Shown: piece by piece, positions 21,181 to 32,520 of the stretch
Layout: every line of letters begins with the position of its first letter
How positions within the stretch are numbered: the stretch's first letter is position 1
From: Ascaphus truei
Taxonomy: Eukaryota; Chordata; Amphibia; Anura; Ascaphidae
Length of the DNA stretch: 64,000 nucleotides
Assembly (NCBI GenBank): GCA_036426205.1
Contig: CM071579.1
Coordinates: 19,580,900 to 19,644,899 of the forward strand
Reading direction: 5' to 3'
Translations under genes and position numbers: made by a program
Notes under the pieces: model-generated
What the model was told of the DNA's origin: nothing
The model's database searches: none
The model's input: the letters and a program-made list of their open reading frames with translations, nothing else

Positions 21181-22069
21181 CTCCTATCTCACATTCTCCT
21201 CTCACATTCAAAACGTCTCTAAAACCTGTTGCTTTTTCCTCCGCAATATTACAAAGATTCGCTCTTTCCTCTGTTGCTCGACTGCTAAAACTCTGACTCA
21301 GGCCCTCATTCTCTCCCGTCTCGACTACTGTAACCTCCTGCTCTCCGGCCTTCTTGCCTCTCACCTGTCTCCTCTACAATCTATACTAAACGCTGCTGCC
21401 AGAATCACTCTACTCTTTCATAAATCTGTTTCAGCGTCTCCCCTGCTGAAATCACTCTCCTGGCTTCCTATCAAATCCCGTATCACACAAGCAATTCTCC
21501 TCCTCACTTTTAAAGCTTTACACTCTTCTGCCCCTCCTTACATCTAATCCCTAATTTCTCGCTTTGCACCATCCCGACTCTTGCGTTCTGCTCAAGGATG
21601 TCTTCTCTCTACCCCCTTTTGTTTCTAAAGCTCTCTCCCGCCTTAAACCTTTCTCACTGACTGCCCCACACCTCTGGAATGCCCTTCCCCTCAATACCCG
21701 ACTAGCACCCTCTCTATCCACCTTTAAGACCCACCTTAAGACACACTTGCTTAAAGAAGCATATGAATAGCACTGTGGATATTACTAGACACATGATACA
21801 TAAAGCTTGGCCCCCTGCAGAAGCACTTACCAAAATGCCCTCCTACTGTCTCTGTACGTTCCTCCTACATACCAATTAGATTGTAAGCTCCTCGGAGCAG
21901 GGACTCCTCTTCCTAAATGTTACGTTTGTCTGAAGCACTTATTCCCATGACCTGTTATTTATATTATATTATTTGTTATTTATATAATTACCATGTGTAT
22001 TACTACTGTGAAGTGCTATGTACATTAATGGCGCTATACAAATAAAGACATACAATACCATGCGTAAAG

Positions 22070-22560
22070 CGCTGCACTTATATAGGACAGAGGGATACAG
22101 GGGTGAGAAATGCTTCAGATTCATTTCCTGGCTGCCCGCCAGCTTCCCATTCACATTATTTAAAATGAAATGAATTCCTTATGAAATGAGGAGGGCTGGT
22201 AGAGCTGCATTTAGAGGATGATAATGTGAGCCAGTGACTGCGTGCGTCACTTCAGCTGTCCCTTTCCTCTGAGCAATATATTAAAATCGTCAGCACGGAG
22301 CCAGGCAGAATACTGAAAAGCACGAGGTGTCCCCGCTCAGCAGGTCAGCAATACAGAAACACACACTTATTTTTTATGTTTGGAAGATTCCCAGATTAAA
22401 TCTTTGATGAGACCTTTGCTGTTTACTTCTGGGATTTTGGAGAAATAATGCTGGCAAATTATTTTTCTCGGCCTTGGCCATTATTTGTTTTTATGCGTTT
22501 CTCAGATTTATTGGATTTCTTTTGCGAGTTGTCTTTCATCACTAAAAAGGCGTTTGCAAG
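22070..22560. other. No gene recognised
   Basis: Non-coding sequence between the L2 3' end and the pyrimidine minisatellite. Confidence 0.5.
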
Positions 22561-22566
22561 AGGAAA

Positions 22567-23690
22567 GTGTTTCCTCTGCTCTCTTCCTCGCTGCTCTCTT
22601 CCTCGCTGCTCCTTTCCTCTGCTCCCTTCCTCACTGCTCATTTCCTCTGCTTCCTTCCTCGCTGCTCCTTTCCTCTGCTTCCTTCCTCGCTGCTCCTTTC
22701 CTCTGCTCTCTTCCTCGCTGCTCATTTCCTCTGCTCTCTTCCTCTCTGCTAATTTCCTCTGCTCTCTTCCTCGCTGCTCCTTTCCTCTGCTCTCTTCCTT
22801 GTTGCTCCTTTCCTCTGCTTTCTCCCTTGCTCCTCCTTTCCTCTGCTCCCTTCCTTGCTGCTCCTTTCCTCTGCTCTCTTCCTTGCTGCCCCTTTCCCCT
22901 GCTCCTTTACTCTGCTTTCTCCCTTGCTGCTCCTTTCCTCTGCTCTCTTCCTTGCTGCTCCTTTCCTCTGCTCCCTTCCTCGCTGCTCATTTCCTCTGCT
23001 CTCTTCCTCTCTGCTAATTTCCTCTGCTCTCTTCCTCGCTGCTCCTTTCCTCTGCTCTCTTCCTTGTTGCTCCTTTCCTCTGCTTCTCCTTGCTGCCCTT
23101 TTCCTTCCCCTGCTGCTTTACTCTGCTTTCTCCCTTGCTGCTCCTTTCCTCTGCTCTCTTCCTCTCTGCTAATTTCCTCTGCTCTCTTCCTCGCTGCTCC
23201 TTGCCTCTTCTCTCTTCCTTGTTGCTCCTTTCCTCTGCTTTCTCCCTTGCTGCCCCTTTCCCCTGCTGCTTTACTCTGCTTTCTCCCTTGCTGCTCCTTT
23301 CCTCTGCTTTCTCCCTTGCTGCTCCTTTCCTCTGCTCCCTTCCTCGCTGCTCCTTTCCTCTGCTCTTTCCTCGCTGCATCTTTCTCCTGCTCCATTCCTC
23401 TGCTTTCTCCCTTGCTGCTCCTTTCCTCTGCTTTCTCCCTTGCTGCTCCTTTCCTCTGCTCTTTTCCTCACTGCTCCTTTCCTCTGCTCCCTTCCTCGCT
23501 GCTCCTTTCCTCTGCTCCCTTCCTCGCTGCTCCTTTCCTCTGCTCTTTTCCTCGCTGCCCCTTTCCCCTGCTTTCTCCCTTGCTGCTCCTTTCCTCTGCT
23601 TTCTCCCTTGCTGCTCCTTTCCTCTGCTCCCTTCCTCGCTGCCCCTTTCCTCTGTTGTCTCCCTTGCTGCTCCTTGCCTCTCTCTCTTGA
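22567..23690. repeat. 28-bp polypyrimidine minisatellite (~40 units)
   Basis: Tandem units of 28 bp, 'tcctttcctctgctcccttc' plus 'ctcgctgc', with variants in the middle and some shortened units. The plus strand is almost purely pyrimidine except for the G in CTG and CTC-GCTG. Because 28 is not divisible by three and units lack stops, all plus frames and several minus frames are open for hundreds of codons. This produces Leu/Ser/Cys- or Lys/Glu/Arg-rich pseudo-proteins of up to 401 codons. No splice or start context supports a gene. Confidence 0.95.
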
Positions 23691-23699
23691 TTTTGTCCT

Positions 23700-24950
23700 T
23701 CTTTACGCAACTTATAACCCCCCAGACGTATCTCTGATGCTGAGGTGACACACTGGGCTTACGACCAGACAGCACACTGGGTGTGTGTGATACAATGGGT
23801 TTTATATCCACCCTGTCCACTCCCCTCCAAAAAACCTTGTGATCCTAGGAAAAGGATCACCAAACAACTTATACAACATACATGTAATATCACAATTAAC
23901 ACTAACACTGCACGTGTGTATATCAGTGTCAGTGGATATTGAGCCCCCCAAACCTGGGTATAGTGGGTTAGTGATGGGGCCGGCTCACCGTGAGAACACA
24001 TTGTATATTGACTGTTGCAGGCCTGTACTTCAGAAAGGATGCTTCGGTACCGCTCTGCTTTGTAGCCGTCGAGAGACCCCTCCAACCGATCACGTCCCGG
24101 CCGGGATCTGCTGCTCCTACTGCCATGTGCATGCGTGAACACTCTGCAACCCTCGACCTGACCCGGTAACACTCAGGTTCGCGCAGATCTGATTTAATCA
24201 TGGCCGCTCCCCCCCCCCCCCTTTTTAAAGGTTCCTCTCCCTCTTAGTCCCTCCTCTTCCACAGCCATTATCATTGGCTGCTCTGATGTCCATCAACAGT
24301 CACATGTTCATAGAACATTGGAGAGGAGCCTGCCAGGGGGGCAGTGCGGGGGTGTGGATCTCCTCACACAGGGGGTTACATATAGTTTTGTATCTTTCTG
24401 TTGCTTTTATGCCGAACCCACTCCCCTCTCTGCCGGTGCAAAATGGCATCAGGGGAAGGGAGGGGCGTGTTAATGGAGGCAGAAGCATTTTGTTTCCGTT
24501 TCGATTATGTATATCTGAGTTTGAGGGTCAGATTAAGCCGGACGGGAATTATTCCCGGGACCCAGAATCAGAGGAATCCCTGCTTAATCCCCGTGCCACA
24601 TAGTAACACACATAACATTTTAATTAAATGCAAAATTAACTGTCACATTACAAACAATTGAAGCAGAAAAAAAAGTCGACCAATACATATTTGCCTTTCA
24701 AGGATTTTGCTAATTTAAACTAAAAAAAAAAAAAAGGCACACGATAATTTGCAGGTTAAATTTACACGGGAGCTACAAAAGTGGGTTATTTTATTTAACA
24801 GAATTAAAAATAATTATGTTGAGCTTTTGAAATGAGCAGCTCATTGTTTCGTCAACCAAACTCCAACATTTAATTTCCTTAAAAAGATACGATATTTCAA
24901 ACATATTTGGTACTGTAGCTCAAGAAAAAAATAATATTTTGACAGTGCTT
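23700..24950. other. No gene recognised; poly-C tract
   Basis: Non-coding. There is a C homopolymer at about 24209-24222 and an A homopolymer at about 24721-24735. Confidence 0.45.
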
Positions 24951-24974
24951 GAAATGATTGGTACAGGAGACGGG

Positions 24975-25990
24975 GTGGAAATACTCTCAGGGGTGGGCCG
25001 GGCCGCAGACGCATTTCCCGGGGCTCAGGACTAGAGTTACGACCGCATCCACCTCCATGTCTTTCAAGCCCCCCCCTATTTCACACCTCACGAGCCCCCC
25101 CTATTTCACACCTCACTCCGTCCTCCTATTTCACATCTCACGAACCCCCTCTATTTCATCCCCTCTTCCCATGTATTTCTGTGCCCTCCGTCTCACTCCC
25201 TCCCTTCCTTACTCAAACCCTCTCACTCTCCCCCCTCTATCCCTTACCCCACTCTCACTCAATCCCTCCCCCCCCAGCCTTGCATGTATCTCTCTCCCAT
25301 GTCTCACTCTTACTCTCTCTTTTTCTCACTCACTCCCTTACCCCCTCTCTCCTCTCACTCTCCCCCCCTCCATCAATTACCCCACTCACTCAATTCCCCC
25401 TCCTCACACTCATTCACTCCCCCTCCTCACTGACACACACAATCCCTGCCACAAAATACATACAAAATCCTCCCCACCCCCCAAATACATATTAAAAAAA
25501 CACCCCCCAAATACATAGAACCCCCCACCCCCAAATGCTTATAACCTCCCCCCGCCCCAAACCACCCAAACACACCCCTCCCCCCCAAAACCCAAACCCA
25601 CCCCCCCCCTCCCAAAATCAAAATTAATCCCCCCCCCCCCCCAATGCATAAAAAAAAACACGCCCCAAAACATACAACCCCCACCCTCCAAAACACATTT
25701 TTTTTTTAAAACCCCACCAAATAAATACAGACTTACCTATCTTTGGGACGGTCTCCGGCCTCTGCTGCCCCCGCTGTCCCCCAACTTCTTTGCTTGGCTG
25801 CCGGTCCTCTCTTTGCCGCCCTGGCTCTCCCCCAGCTGCGGGCCTCCCCTTCTGATTGTCCCACGCCAAGCCTATGACGCTGACGCACACCGGGCCTCTC
25901 TCTCGTGCCGGTGCGCGCCAGAAGCAGGGCTCGGCTTCAGGCGCGAGCCGACGTCAGAAGCTCGGCGGGGACCGGGTGCCGGGCAAAAAA
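24975..25990. repeat. C-rich composite repeat, copy 1
   Basis: It starts with 'cagacgcatttcccggggct' and 'aggactagagttacg'. It then runs through CT-rich text into a block of 'cccccaaatacatata'-like degenerate units (25445-25725). It ends in a GC-rich part introduced by 'acagacttacct', containing 'ccctggctctcccccagctg'. The same order occurs at 27890-29390. Long plus-strand frames rich in Pro, Ser and Leu here are compositional. Confidence 0.65.
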
Positions 25991-26368
25991 GTTGGGGCCC
26001 GGCCAGAGGTGATTTTCCTCACAGAGACGCGTTCTCCAATACTCTGGACATGCGCGTCGGTCAAACGTTAACGCAGGTTATTAACGCATGCGATAAAGAC
26101 GCATTACTCGCGCGTGCGTTACAAAAATCAAATGCAAAACCTGTTATAATATTGAGAGATTTTATATTTTTACACTTAAGTTTTCCCATTATTTATAGTG
26201 TCCTCATTTTCATTAATATTGTTGAGATATGTATGGATATACATTATTTTACACCCATACTTAATACAGTCCTTATTACATTATGCACCATATTAGTTCA
26301 TACAACTGCTATGTACCTTTGAAGTCGCCCTGGGAAACAGCTCTGTGCTGTCATGTGGTGGAATAAGT

Positions 26369-26397
26369 GAGACTATATATATATATATATATATATA
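26369..26397. repeat. (TA)n microsatellite
   Basis: About 28 bp of alternating TA. Confidence 0.95.
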
Positions 26398-26499
26398 CAA
26401 ATGTTCCATGTACCACTCACTTAAAAATGGAGGGGAAAAAAAAGGTTTGCAATTTGCTTTGAAAGAACGTCCGGTGTCACAGATAAGTTAATTAACGCA

Positions 26500-26790
26500 G
26501 TTCTGTTCCCCCCACCCGCCCCCAAAACAAAATAAAACTTCCTGAGATACTCCCGTAGAGGGCGCCAGTAGCCACTCAAAGCTCCCGCTCCCTGCGAGCC
26601 AATAGGAAGCCGTGATGTCATTAGGTTCGACTTCCTATTGGTCCGCAGGACGCGGGAACATGAAACGTTGCCGACATACCGGCACCCCCTTTGGAGGTAA
26701 ATATCCCAAGAAGCAGGTGTCCCCCGGAGCGTAAATTAACGGGGTTCAGCTCTGGAGACCCCCTTCTTCAAACCTGTTTTTAAAAAAAAA
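26500..26790 (+). repeat. Dispersed repeat R, copy 1
   Basis: It contains 'gacttcctattggtccgcag' and, towards the right, 'ttaacggggttcagctctgg' and 'agacccccttcttcaaacct'. The right part matches 54540-54630 in the same orientation and 53505-53720 in reverse. The CAAT-containing left part matches 46395-46430. It is a non-coding interspersed repeat of unknown class. Confidence 0.55.
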
Positions 26791-27139
26791 TTTTTACTTA
26801 AGTAAAAAAGAAAAGGCGCATGAATTTCTCCTTTAAGTGAGATAATATATCCCGGCAATGGTTAGAGATTTCATGCGGTATCACCGGGATTTACATGTGA
26901 TAGCCAGCGGTGCGTACCAAACATTGCAGGATTGGTTTCCTGACATTATCTCTGCAAATAAGCAAAACCCAATCATGTCGATAGGATATATCAGAGTTAC
27001 AAATCGCAGCACATTGTGAATGCTACTTCTGTTTTCTTCCCAGTTTGCTCACAGCTGTGACCTGGTTATTAGTCTTTAAATGGGAAGTCCAACCAAAGTG
27101 CAGGATAAATAGCTTATTTAAAAAAAAAATTAAAATTTA

Positions 27140-27830
27140 TATCAACTTAGAAGTAAAAACCGAAGCTGCCTGGACTTCTGTGTAGGTGATGATCGTCCTG
27201 TAATTATTGCCCCCTCTGGGAACACTAAAACCCAGACAGAGACGCCTTCCCCTTGCACTGGGGCGGAATCGGACGTGTGGTCGTGGCTGTTTTGCCGCAA
27301 CCAAATGGCCGCCGACGCTTTGCCATCTGAAGCTGCCGCTGCTGGCCACTTTATCCACCACCCGCTAAGGTAAGTAAACCTCCTACCTTAAAGCCCTTAC
27401 ACTAAAACCCCCTACCCTAAAAACTCCCTAATCGTTAAAACCCTTAAAAACCCTAACCAGTAATTAAACTTATCTTAGAAGCGTCCGGCAGCGGGGATTC
27501 CAGCGAGGAATCGGCTGCGCCGGCGGCCCGTCTGCGGTGAAGCGACGGCGGACATTTGTCCCATTCCAACGGGATTAGGGTAGGGGATTAGGGTAAGGCG
27601 ATAAAGTTTTGGGTAGGTGGTAGGGATTAACATTAGGGTTTTTTAGGGTATGGGGTAAGGTTAGGGGCTTACCTAGGTGGCAAAGCGAACGGCGGAGAGA
27701 GGTCACTGTGGCAAGGTCAGTAGCGGCTAAATGCCTGCATAGATTTGGTCGCAGCAAAATGACTGCAACCAAACGTCCCTACACCGCTCCGGGGACCGCG
27801 CATTCACTCAAACTTCAGCGCGAATAGAAA
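27140..27830. mobile_element. Fold-back element with telomere-like hexamers
   Basis: The left arm at 27365-27460 is rich in CCCTAA-like words ('ccctaccctaaaaactccct'). The right arm at 27575-27665 has the complementary TTAGGG-like words ('gattagggtaggggattagg'). Outer parts are also partly complementary (gacgctttgcca at about 27313, ggcaaagcgaac at about 27679). This fits a decayed inverted-repeat transposon. The hexamers are irregular, so this is not a true interstitial telomere. Confidence 0.4.
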
Positions 27831-27889
27831 GTTGAAGTCTGAGTGGATGTGAGTTTCCAAGGGGAGATTTTCTATTCCTGACAGACCGG

Positions 27890-29395
27890 AGGAGGCATTG
27901 ACTACCAGGAGGGCTGCAGACAGATTTCCCGGGGCCCAGGACTAGAGTTACGTCCGGAGCCCCCCCGACCTGGCAGCATTGCGAGCTCCCCCCATTTCAC
28001 ACCTCAGGGGTCCCCCCCGTCTCACTCCCTCAATCACCCCCTAACTCTGCCCCTCCCACCTCAAATGTATTTCTCTCTCCAACGTCACTCTTACTCCCTC
28101 TTTTCCTCACTCACTCACTCACTCCCTCTCTGACTCGCGCCCACCTTCCGTCAGCTAACCTACTCTCACTCAATCACCCCCTACAAAATACATATAACCC
28201 CATTGTAGGCGGACGCTCACAGAGGTATGCAAGGGAGACTGATTATAGTGAAATTAAATAAGCCTTTTATTGCGCATGTTTCCTTAATATCAGGAAACCA
28301 TCCAAACACGGGGTAAACAAAGCTTCTATTCACTTGGGAGTATTTCTAGTGAAATACTATGCAATCCACCACTCCCTTTAGATAAGCATGTCTCCCAGCC
28401 CCAAACATATAGCATGAAATAAGCAGATATAAAAAGTCTCATAAATGAAAGTCTTATCTGTTCCTTGTGGTTTGGAGTGAAAATCTTCTCTGTTCCTGCG
28501 TTGCTACCTTTCCTCGGGTTTTGTCAGCATTCAGGTTTAGACGTTTCCTCTGTGTCTTGAAAGCAGCTCTGCTGTTTCTTCTGGCAGGGCTCAAGACTGT
28601 TTGTCTCCAAGTTCAGCTCAGGTGTGATCTAAGGAGTCTCACTTCCTGTCTCAAAAGACAGGCTTTTCTAAGCCATCTAATCAGGCAGGTGGTGTTTGTT
28701 AATTGACTACCAGCAGTTAACCACCTCACTGCTGGATTAGAGGCACATTACCTGAACAGGTATAACTCCCCTGTTACACCCATCCCCCAATAAATATTAA
28801 AAAAACACCTACTCCCCTAATACATATTAAAAAGCCTCCCACTCCCCCAATACATTTTAAAAAGCCCCCCCAATACATATTAAAAAGACCCCCACCCCCT
28901 AATACATATAAACAAGACCCCCACTCCCCCAATACATATAAACAAGACCCCCACTCCCCCAATACATATAAACAAGACCCCCACACCCCCAATACATATT
29001 TTTATAAAACAGACTTACCTTGTGGATGGTCTGCGAGGGGGCTGTCCGGACGGCATTGCAATGTCCTCTCGCGGCCAGGCCCCGGCTCTCCCCAGCTGCC
29101 TGCTTGTCTCTATCCCTCTGTCCCATGCCGAGCTGGCGCACGCCGGATGTTAGGCCAAGCCTACTTCCGGCGTGCTGACGTCACAGAGGCCCCTCAGCAC
29201 GGGACAGTGACAGAGGCCTGCAGGCATCTGAGAGAGAGAGCCGGGGGCCCAGCCGCGAGAGGACCGGCAGCCGAGCATGGCCTGAAGTTGGGGCAAACTT
29301 GCGCCACCAGGCCCCCCCAGCCAGTGGGCCCAGGACCTTCTATCCCCCCCCCCCCTGTCGGCGGCCCTGACTACCGGGAGGAACATCACCTATGC
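27890..29395. repeat. C-rich composite repeat, copy 2 (split by an LTR)
   Basis: Same order as 24975-25990: 'cagatttcccggggcccagg' and 'actagagttacg', CT-rich text, 'cccccaatacatat'-type units (28780-28995), 'acagacttacct', then a GC-rich part with 'ccccggctctccccagctg'. A 575-bp LTR has inserted at 28204-28778. Confidence 0.65.
28204..28778 (-). mobile_element. Solo LTR of an LTR retroelement
   Basis: It begins TGTAGG and ends TTACA, the usual TG...CA. It is flanked by a perfect 5-bp duplication CCCAT (28199-28203 and 28779-28783). Read on the minus strand there is an AATAAA signal at 28271-28266, about 60 bp before the 3' end, followed by R/U5-like sequence. No internal region is present on either side, so this is the product of LTR-LTR recombination. 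Retrovirus-like versus Gypsy-like origin cannot be told from an LTR. Confidence 0.8.
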
Positions 29396-29399
29396 AGAG

Positions 29400-29885
29400 G
29401 TTAATGTAGGTTACTTTTATTTATGCGTTTATACCATTTCAATTAGAAACCTTCTTTTTATTTTTAGCACCTTTTTGTCCTGTTTGTGGTGGTCCTGCCT
29501 CTTTAATTCCTGGAGATCCTGAGACAGTCCTGAAGGGACAGCAGCATCTGTAATGTTAATTATGTGTAGCAAGAACAAAGGAATGTATTTAGGACTGTCA
29601 GGTCACATTCTCACTGCTTAAACAGAAATATACAGGAGTGATTTTCAAATCATTATATGGGTGGAGCATTTTCTATGCAAATCCGGTTAACAATTGATGT
29701 GATTAGTGTGTATAAATCCCCATGCACTCCATTGGAAAACCAATTTCAGCAGAAGATGCAGAACTTCACTTGGCTGAAGTGTATCCAGTGTATTGTTTAT
29801 CATAGTTAAAGTGCTACCTTTTTAGGAAATTATAGGTAGATTATAGAAAACCTATTATGATAACTAGATTTCTGATATTCAGTAC
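29400..29885. other. No gene recognised
   Basis: Low-GC non-coding sequence, probably synaptotagmin intron. Confidence 0.45.
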
Positions 29886-29889
29886 TGTG

Positions 29890-30046
29890 AGATAATCCTA
29901 GTCCTCAAAAAAACCCAACAGGTCATCTTTTAAGGATATCCCGGCTTCAGTACAGTCAAAATGAATGAGCCACCTGTGCTGAAGCAGGGGTATCCTTAAT
30001 ACCTGACCTGTTGGGGGAGGGGGTCTTGAGGACTGGAGTTAAACCA
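29890..30046. mobile_element. Palindromic MITE, full copy
   Basis: Left end: 'cctagtcctc', 'caacaggtca', 'aaggatatcccggcttcagt'. Right end, inverted: 'gtgctgaagcaggggtatcc', 'tgacctgttggg', 'cttgaggactgg'. The whole folds on itself around about 29965. Relatives lie at 1710-1795 and 32464-33035. Confidence 0.7.
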
Positions 30047-30221
30047 TGACAAATGTATCCAGCAGTATATATAAACATCAGTCTTAAATGGTAACCAGTC
30101 TTCTTAAAGCATATACTATTGACTGGTTAACCTGAGGTCTTTCAGAATTTGTATGATAATGAGTTTCAGTTGTTACTGTAGCTAGGAGGGCATATTCATT
30201 CTAAAGAAATACATTCTTGCA

Positions 30222-30371
30222 ATGTCACCTAATGAACCCAAAGGAAAAAAGGCACAGACAAAGGTTAACAATGTTCCAAAAGATAGAAAGCCTCTTGCTA
30301 CTGTAGCAAATGATGCACATTGGAAAGAACTTTTCACCATTCAACGCAGAATTTATAATATTCTAAAATGA
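30222..30371 (+). CDS. Small ORF, 49 codons, unknown
   Basis: ATG to TGA encodes a Lys-rich peptide beginning MSPNEPKGKKAQTK and ending FTIQRRIYNILK. Codon use looks reasonable. There is no splice site or family match, and it lies 160 bp upstream of a synaptotagmin exon. It could be a remnant of a retrotransposon ORF or chance. I do not assign a function. Confidence 0.12.
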   Translation: MSPNEPKGKKAQTKVNNVPKDRKPLATVANDAHWKELFTIQRRIYNILK

Positions 30372-30534
30372 ACATACTTTAAAATTAGTTGAAATGTACT
30401 TAAATTGCATTGATCACTTAAAATTTGATTAGTATTATTTGGACAGCATTTGCAGTTAAAGAGCAGATTCTATTTTTGTAAACCACAAATATATATACCT
30501 TGTGTTTACTTTCAAAATCTTGACTGCTTGATAG

Positions 30535-30655
30535 GATAACGTGGATCTTGGAGACTTGATGTTTTCGCTCTGCTATCTTCCGACTGCGGGAAGACTCACT
30601 ATTACCATCATAAAGGCAAGAAATCTCAAGGCAATGGATATAACCGGAGCTTCAG
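30535..30655 (+). CDS. syt9: Synaptotagmin-9-like exon, start of C2B domain
   Basis: The exon lies between an acceptor (tgcttgatag/GATAAC) and a donor (TTCAG/GTAAG). It is 121 bp, starting at a codon boundary and ending after the first base of a codon. It encodes [16 protein letters not shown], then [20 protein letters not shown]: beta strands 1-3 of a C2B domain and the first Ca2+-binding loop. Asp in KAMD corresponds to the first calcium ligand. Synaptotagmins are vesicle membrane proteins whose tandem C2 domains bind Ca2+ and acidic lipids to trigger exocytosis. The residues favour SYT9 within the SYT3/5/6/9/10 group, judged from memory. Confidence 0.88.
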
Positions 30656-31487
30656 GTAAGAAAGTTTCCAGCTGCCAGATCTTTAATTAGACACCTTTTT
30701 GTTTTTACGAAAAGCTAAAGTTTCAGACGAAACACAACATATTAATCATGGGACAGGAAATAATCAACCAAGGGAATAACATATTGTATAGGTGGAAGAG
30801 CAGAAACATGCATGCCATCCCCTCGAGAGCTCACAAAAGAAAAGCTATTCTCTCCATAGCGCTCCCACTTCTGACACCTTGCAGGATACAAGCGTGAATA
30901 CAGTATACAGTGGCAGTGTCCGTTAGGACAGAAAGCATTAGATATAAATCACATAAAACATGAAGGGTCTTCATATCAAAGTCTCCGAAGATTAGTTCAA
31001 AAATCAAGAAAGTCAGATTTGTCAACAAACTCAGCTGGATTTTAGTGGTTTTTCTGCACTGACGTCATACTGGTTTTGAAGCCAGGGGAGACTGCTGATT
31101 GGTACAGATAAATAAGGATTACAGGCCTGGTTGACACACGTCAGAGCTGCTGGGTGGCAGGGATAGTGTAACGTTATATGGGGCAGCGTTACCTGTGAAG
31201 AAACGCAGTGATAATCCCTGCCTCACGCTGTTCTGCAGTTAGTGAAGGAGAGATGTACTAGAGATGGGAAGAACCGTGAGCCAAGTTTGTGACTGTGGCA
31301 AACGCTGGATGTTCGCCGCTCATGAAAACTCCGCAAATGTACAAAATGTCACTAAAAGTACATTTCCCATAGAAAACTATACTATGTTGCCAATTTCCGT
31401 CAATATACTCTTAGCAAAAAATCACAAAGGTGGGAAATGTTAATACAGGCCCACAGCATGAAAAACACACGCAACATCTTTATGCTG

Positions 31488-31987
31488 ACAAAAAGAAAGT
31501 TTTCTTCCAGCGCGTGGTCTTACTGCTCTTTTCCTTCCGTATATGTAAAACAAAGAACACACCACAAACAAGTGGTATAATAGGCGTACACAATCAAATT
31601 CTTATCTATAGAGAAGTAGAGAACTTAACACTTGCCTGTGTGTTGTTCCCGTAGTGTGTGCTCCTCTATGTTCTTTCTGCTGTTGCCATGCAGGCTCCTT
31701 CTCTCTCCTCCAGCAGCTGAAGCTTCTCTCCCGCAGGCACCAAAAAGCACTGACTCTCCCCAGCACTGCTCCTACCACACCTCCTCTCTGACCTCACACT
31801 TCCACCTGAAGAAGACTGGGAGCTGTAGTCCTCGGACCTCAAGTTTGTTACGTTCTCTACTTCTCTATAGATAAGAATTTGATTGTCGACGCCTATTATA
31901 CCACTTGTTTGTGGTGTGTTCTTTGATTTACATATACGGAAGGAAAAGAGCAATAAGACCACCCGCTGGAAGACAACTTTCTTTTTC
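31488..31987. repeat. Inverted duplication, ~136-bp arms
   Basis: 31488-31623 and 31852-31987 are near-perfect reverse complements separated by 228 bp. They include 'ctcttttccttccgtatatg' and its complement. RNA across it would form a long hairpin. It is probably two head-to-head copies of one retroposed sequence, or an inverted-repeat element. Confidence 0.85.
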
Positions 31988-32106
31988 ACGATATCATATA
32001 TAAGGAGGAGTTTGATTGACCTCCTGGGACACCAGCGGTGGGACTCAAAGTAATTATTGCATTTGTCAAATAGGATTGGCGCCACTCCATTATCCTTTAT
32101 TGTATG

Positions 32107-32164
32107 CTGATAAAAAGGGCTTTGCGAAACATCATATTCTCGTGTGAATATCTTCGTGCATGTC
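32107..32164 (+). ncRNA. Hammerhead-like motif, weak
   Basis: CTGATAA (core G8 to A) is followed by an A/G-rich then U-rich stem II candidate and GAAAC. A long helix III is closed by ACAT/ATGT with an inner ATATTC/GAATAT pairing, and a GUC sits at the cleavage position. Helix I supports only one base pair. It is either a decayed ribozyme or a partial chance match. Confidence 0.25.
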
Positions 32165-32520
32165 CCTTTCACAGAGTACTTACCTTGTTCAACTATACTT
32201 CCAAACATCAGCCGATGAAACATTAGAACAGCCCAGCGGATAGGATGTTAATGGCTGAATCCCCAAAAGGTCTCGGCTTCATACAGTACAAACGAATCGT
32301 ACATGTAAAGATCCCAATGGCTGATTTCAGCTGATCTCTCATTGGCTGATTTCAGTAAAGACGTTTCAGTCCCATTTGATACATTTGCACCATGCAGTGC
32401 AGTTTCTGCGGGATCCTGTTTATGTTTCCATGCTAGATAGCTCGTTTCCCCTGTGCCATTAAAGCAGGGGCGTCCAACTCCAGTCCTCAAGGGCCACCAA
32501 CAGGCCAGGTATTAGGGATA

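Larger units (their letters stand above)
19150..22060 (+). mobile_element. L2-like non-LTR retrotransposon, copy 1
   Basis: Order on the plus strand: a 5' region with a 2A-like peptide, the start of an APE endonuclease that is then deleted, a linker, a reverse transcriptase in two frames (YADDTQ at about 20940-20958), a C-terminal WNALP block at about 21676, then a 3' region with 'ttgtaagctcctcggagcag' and 'gcgctatacaaataaag' near 22030-22050. These features mark the L2 group of the Jockey superfamily. Frameshifts and the internal endonuclease deletion make it inactive. Confidence 0.85.

Noticed and set aside
22485..23690. 401-codon plus-strand ORF and 268-codon minus ORF
   Set aside because: They consist entirely of the 28-bp pyrimidine minisatellite; openness follows from composition, with no start context or splice signals.
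24958..25520. 186-codon Pro/Ser/Leu-rich ORF
   Set aside because: C/T-rich low-complexity part of a dispersed repeat; the second copy at 27.9-29.0 kb does not keep the frame.
27575..27665. Interstitial telomere
   Set aside because: Hexamers are irregular and match the opposite arm of a fold-back element.
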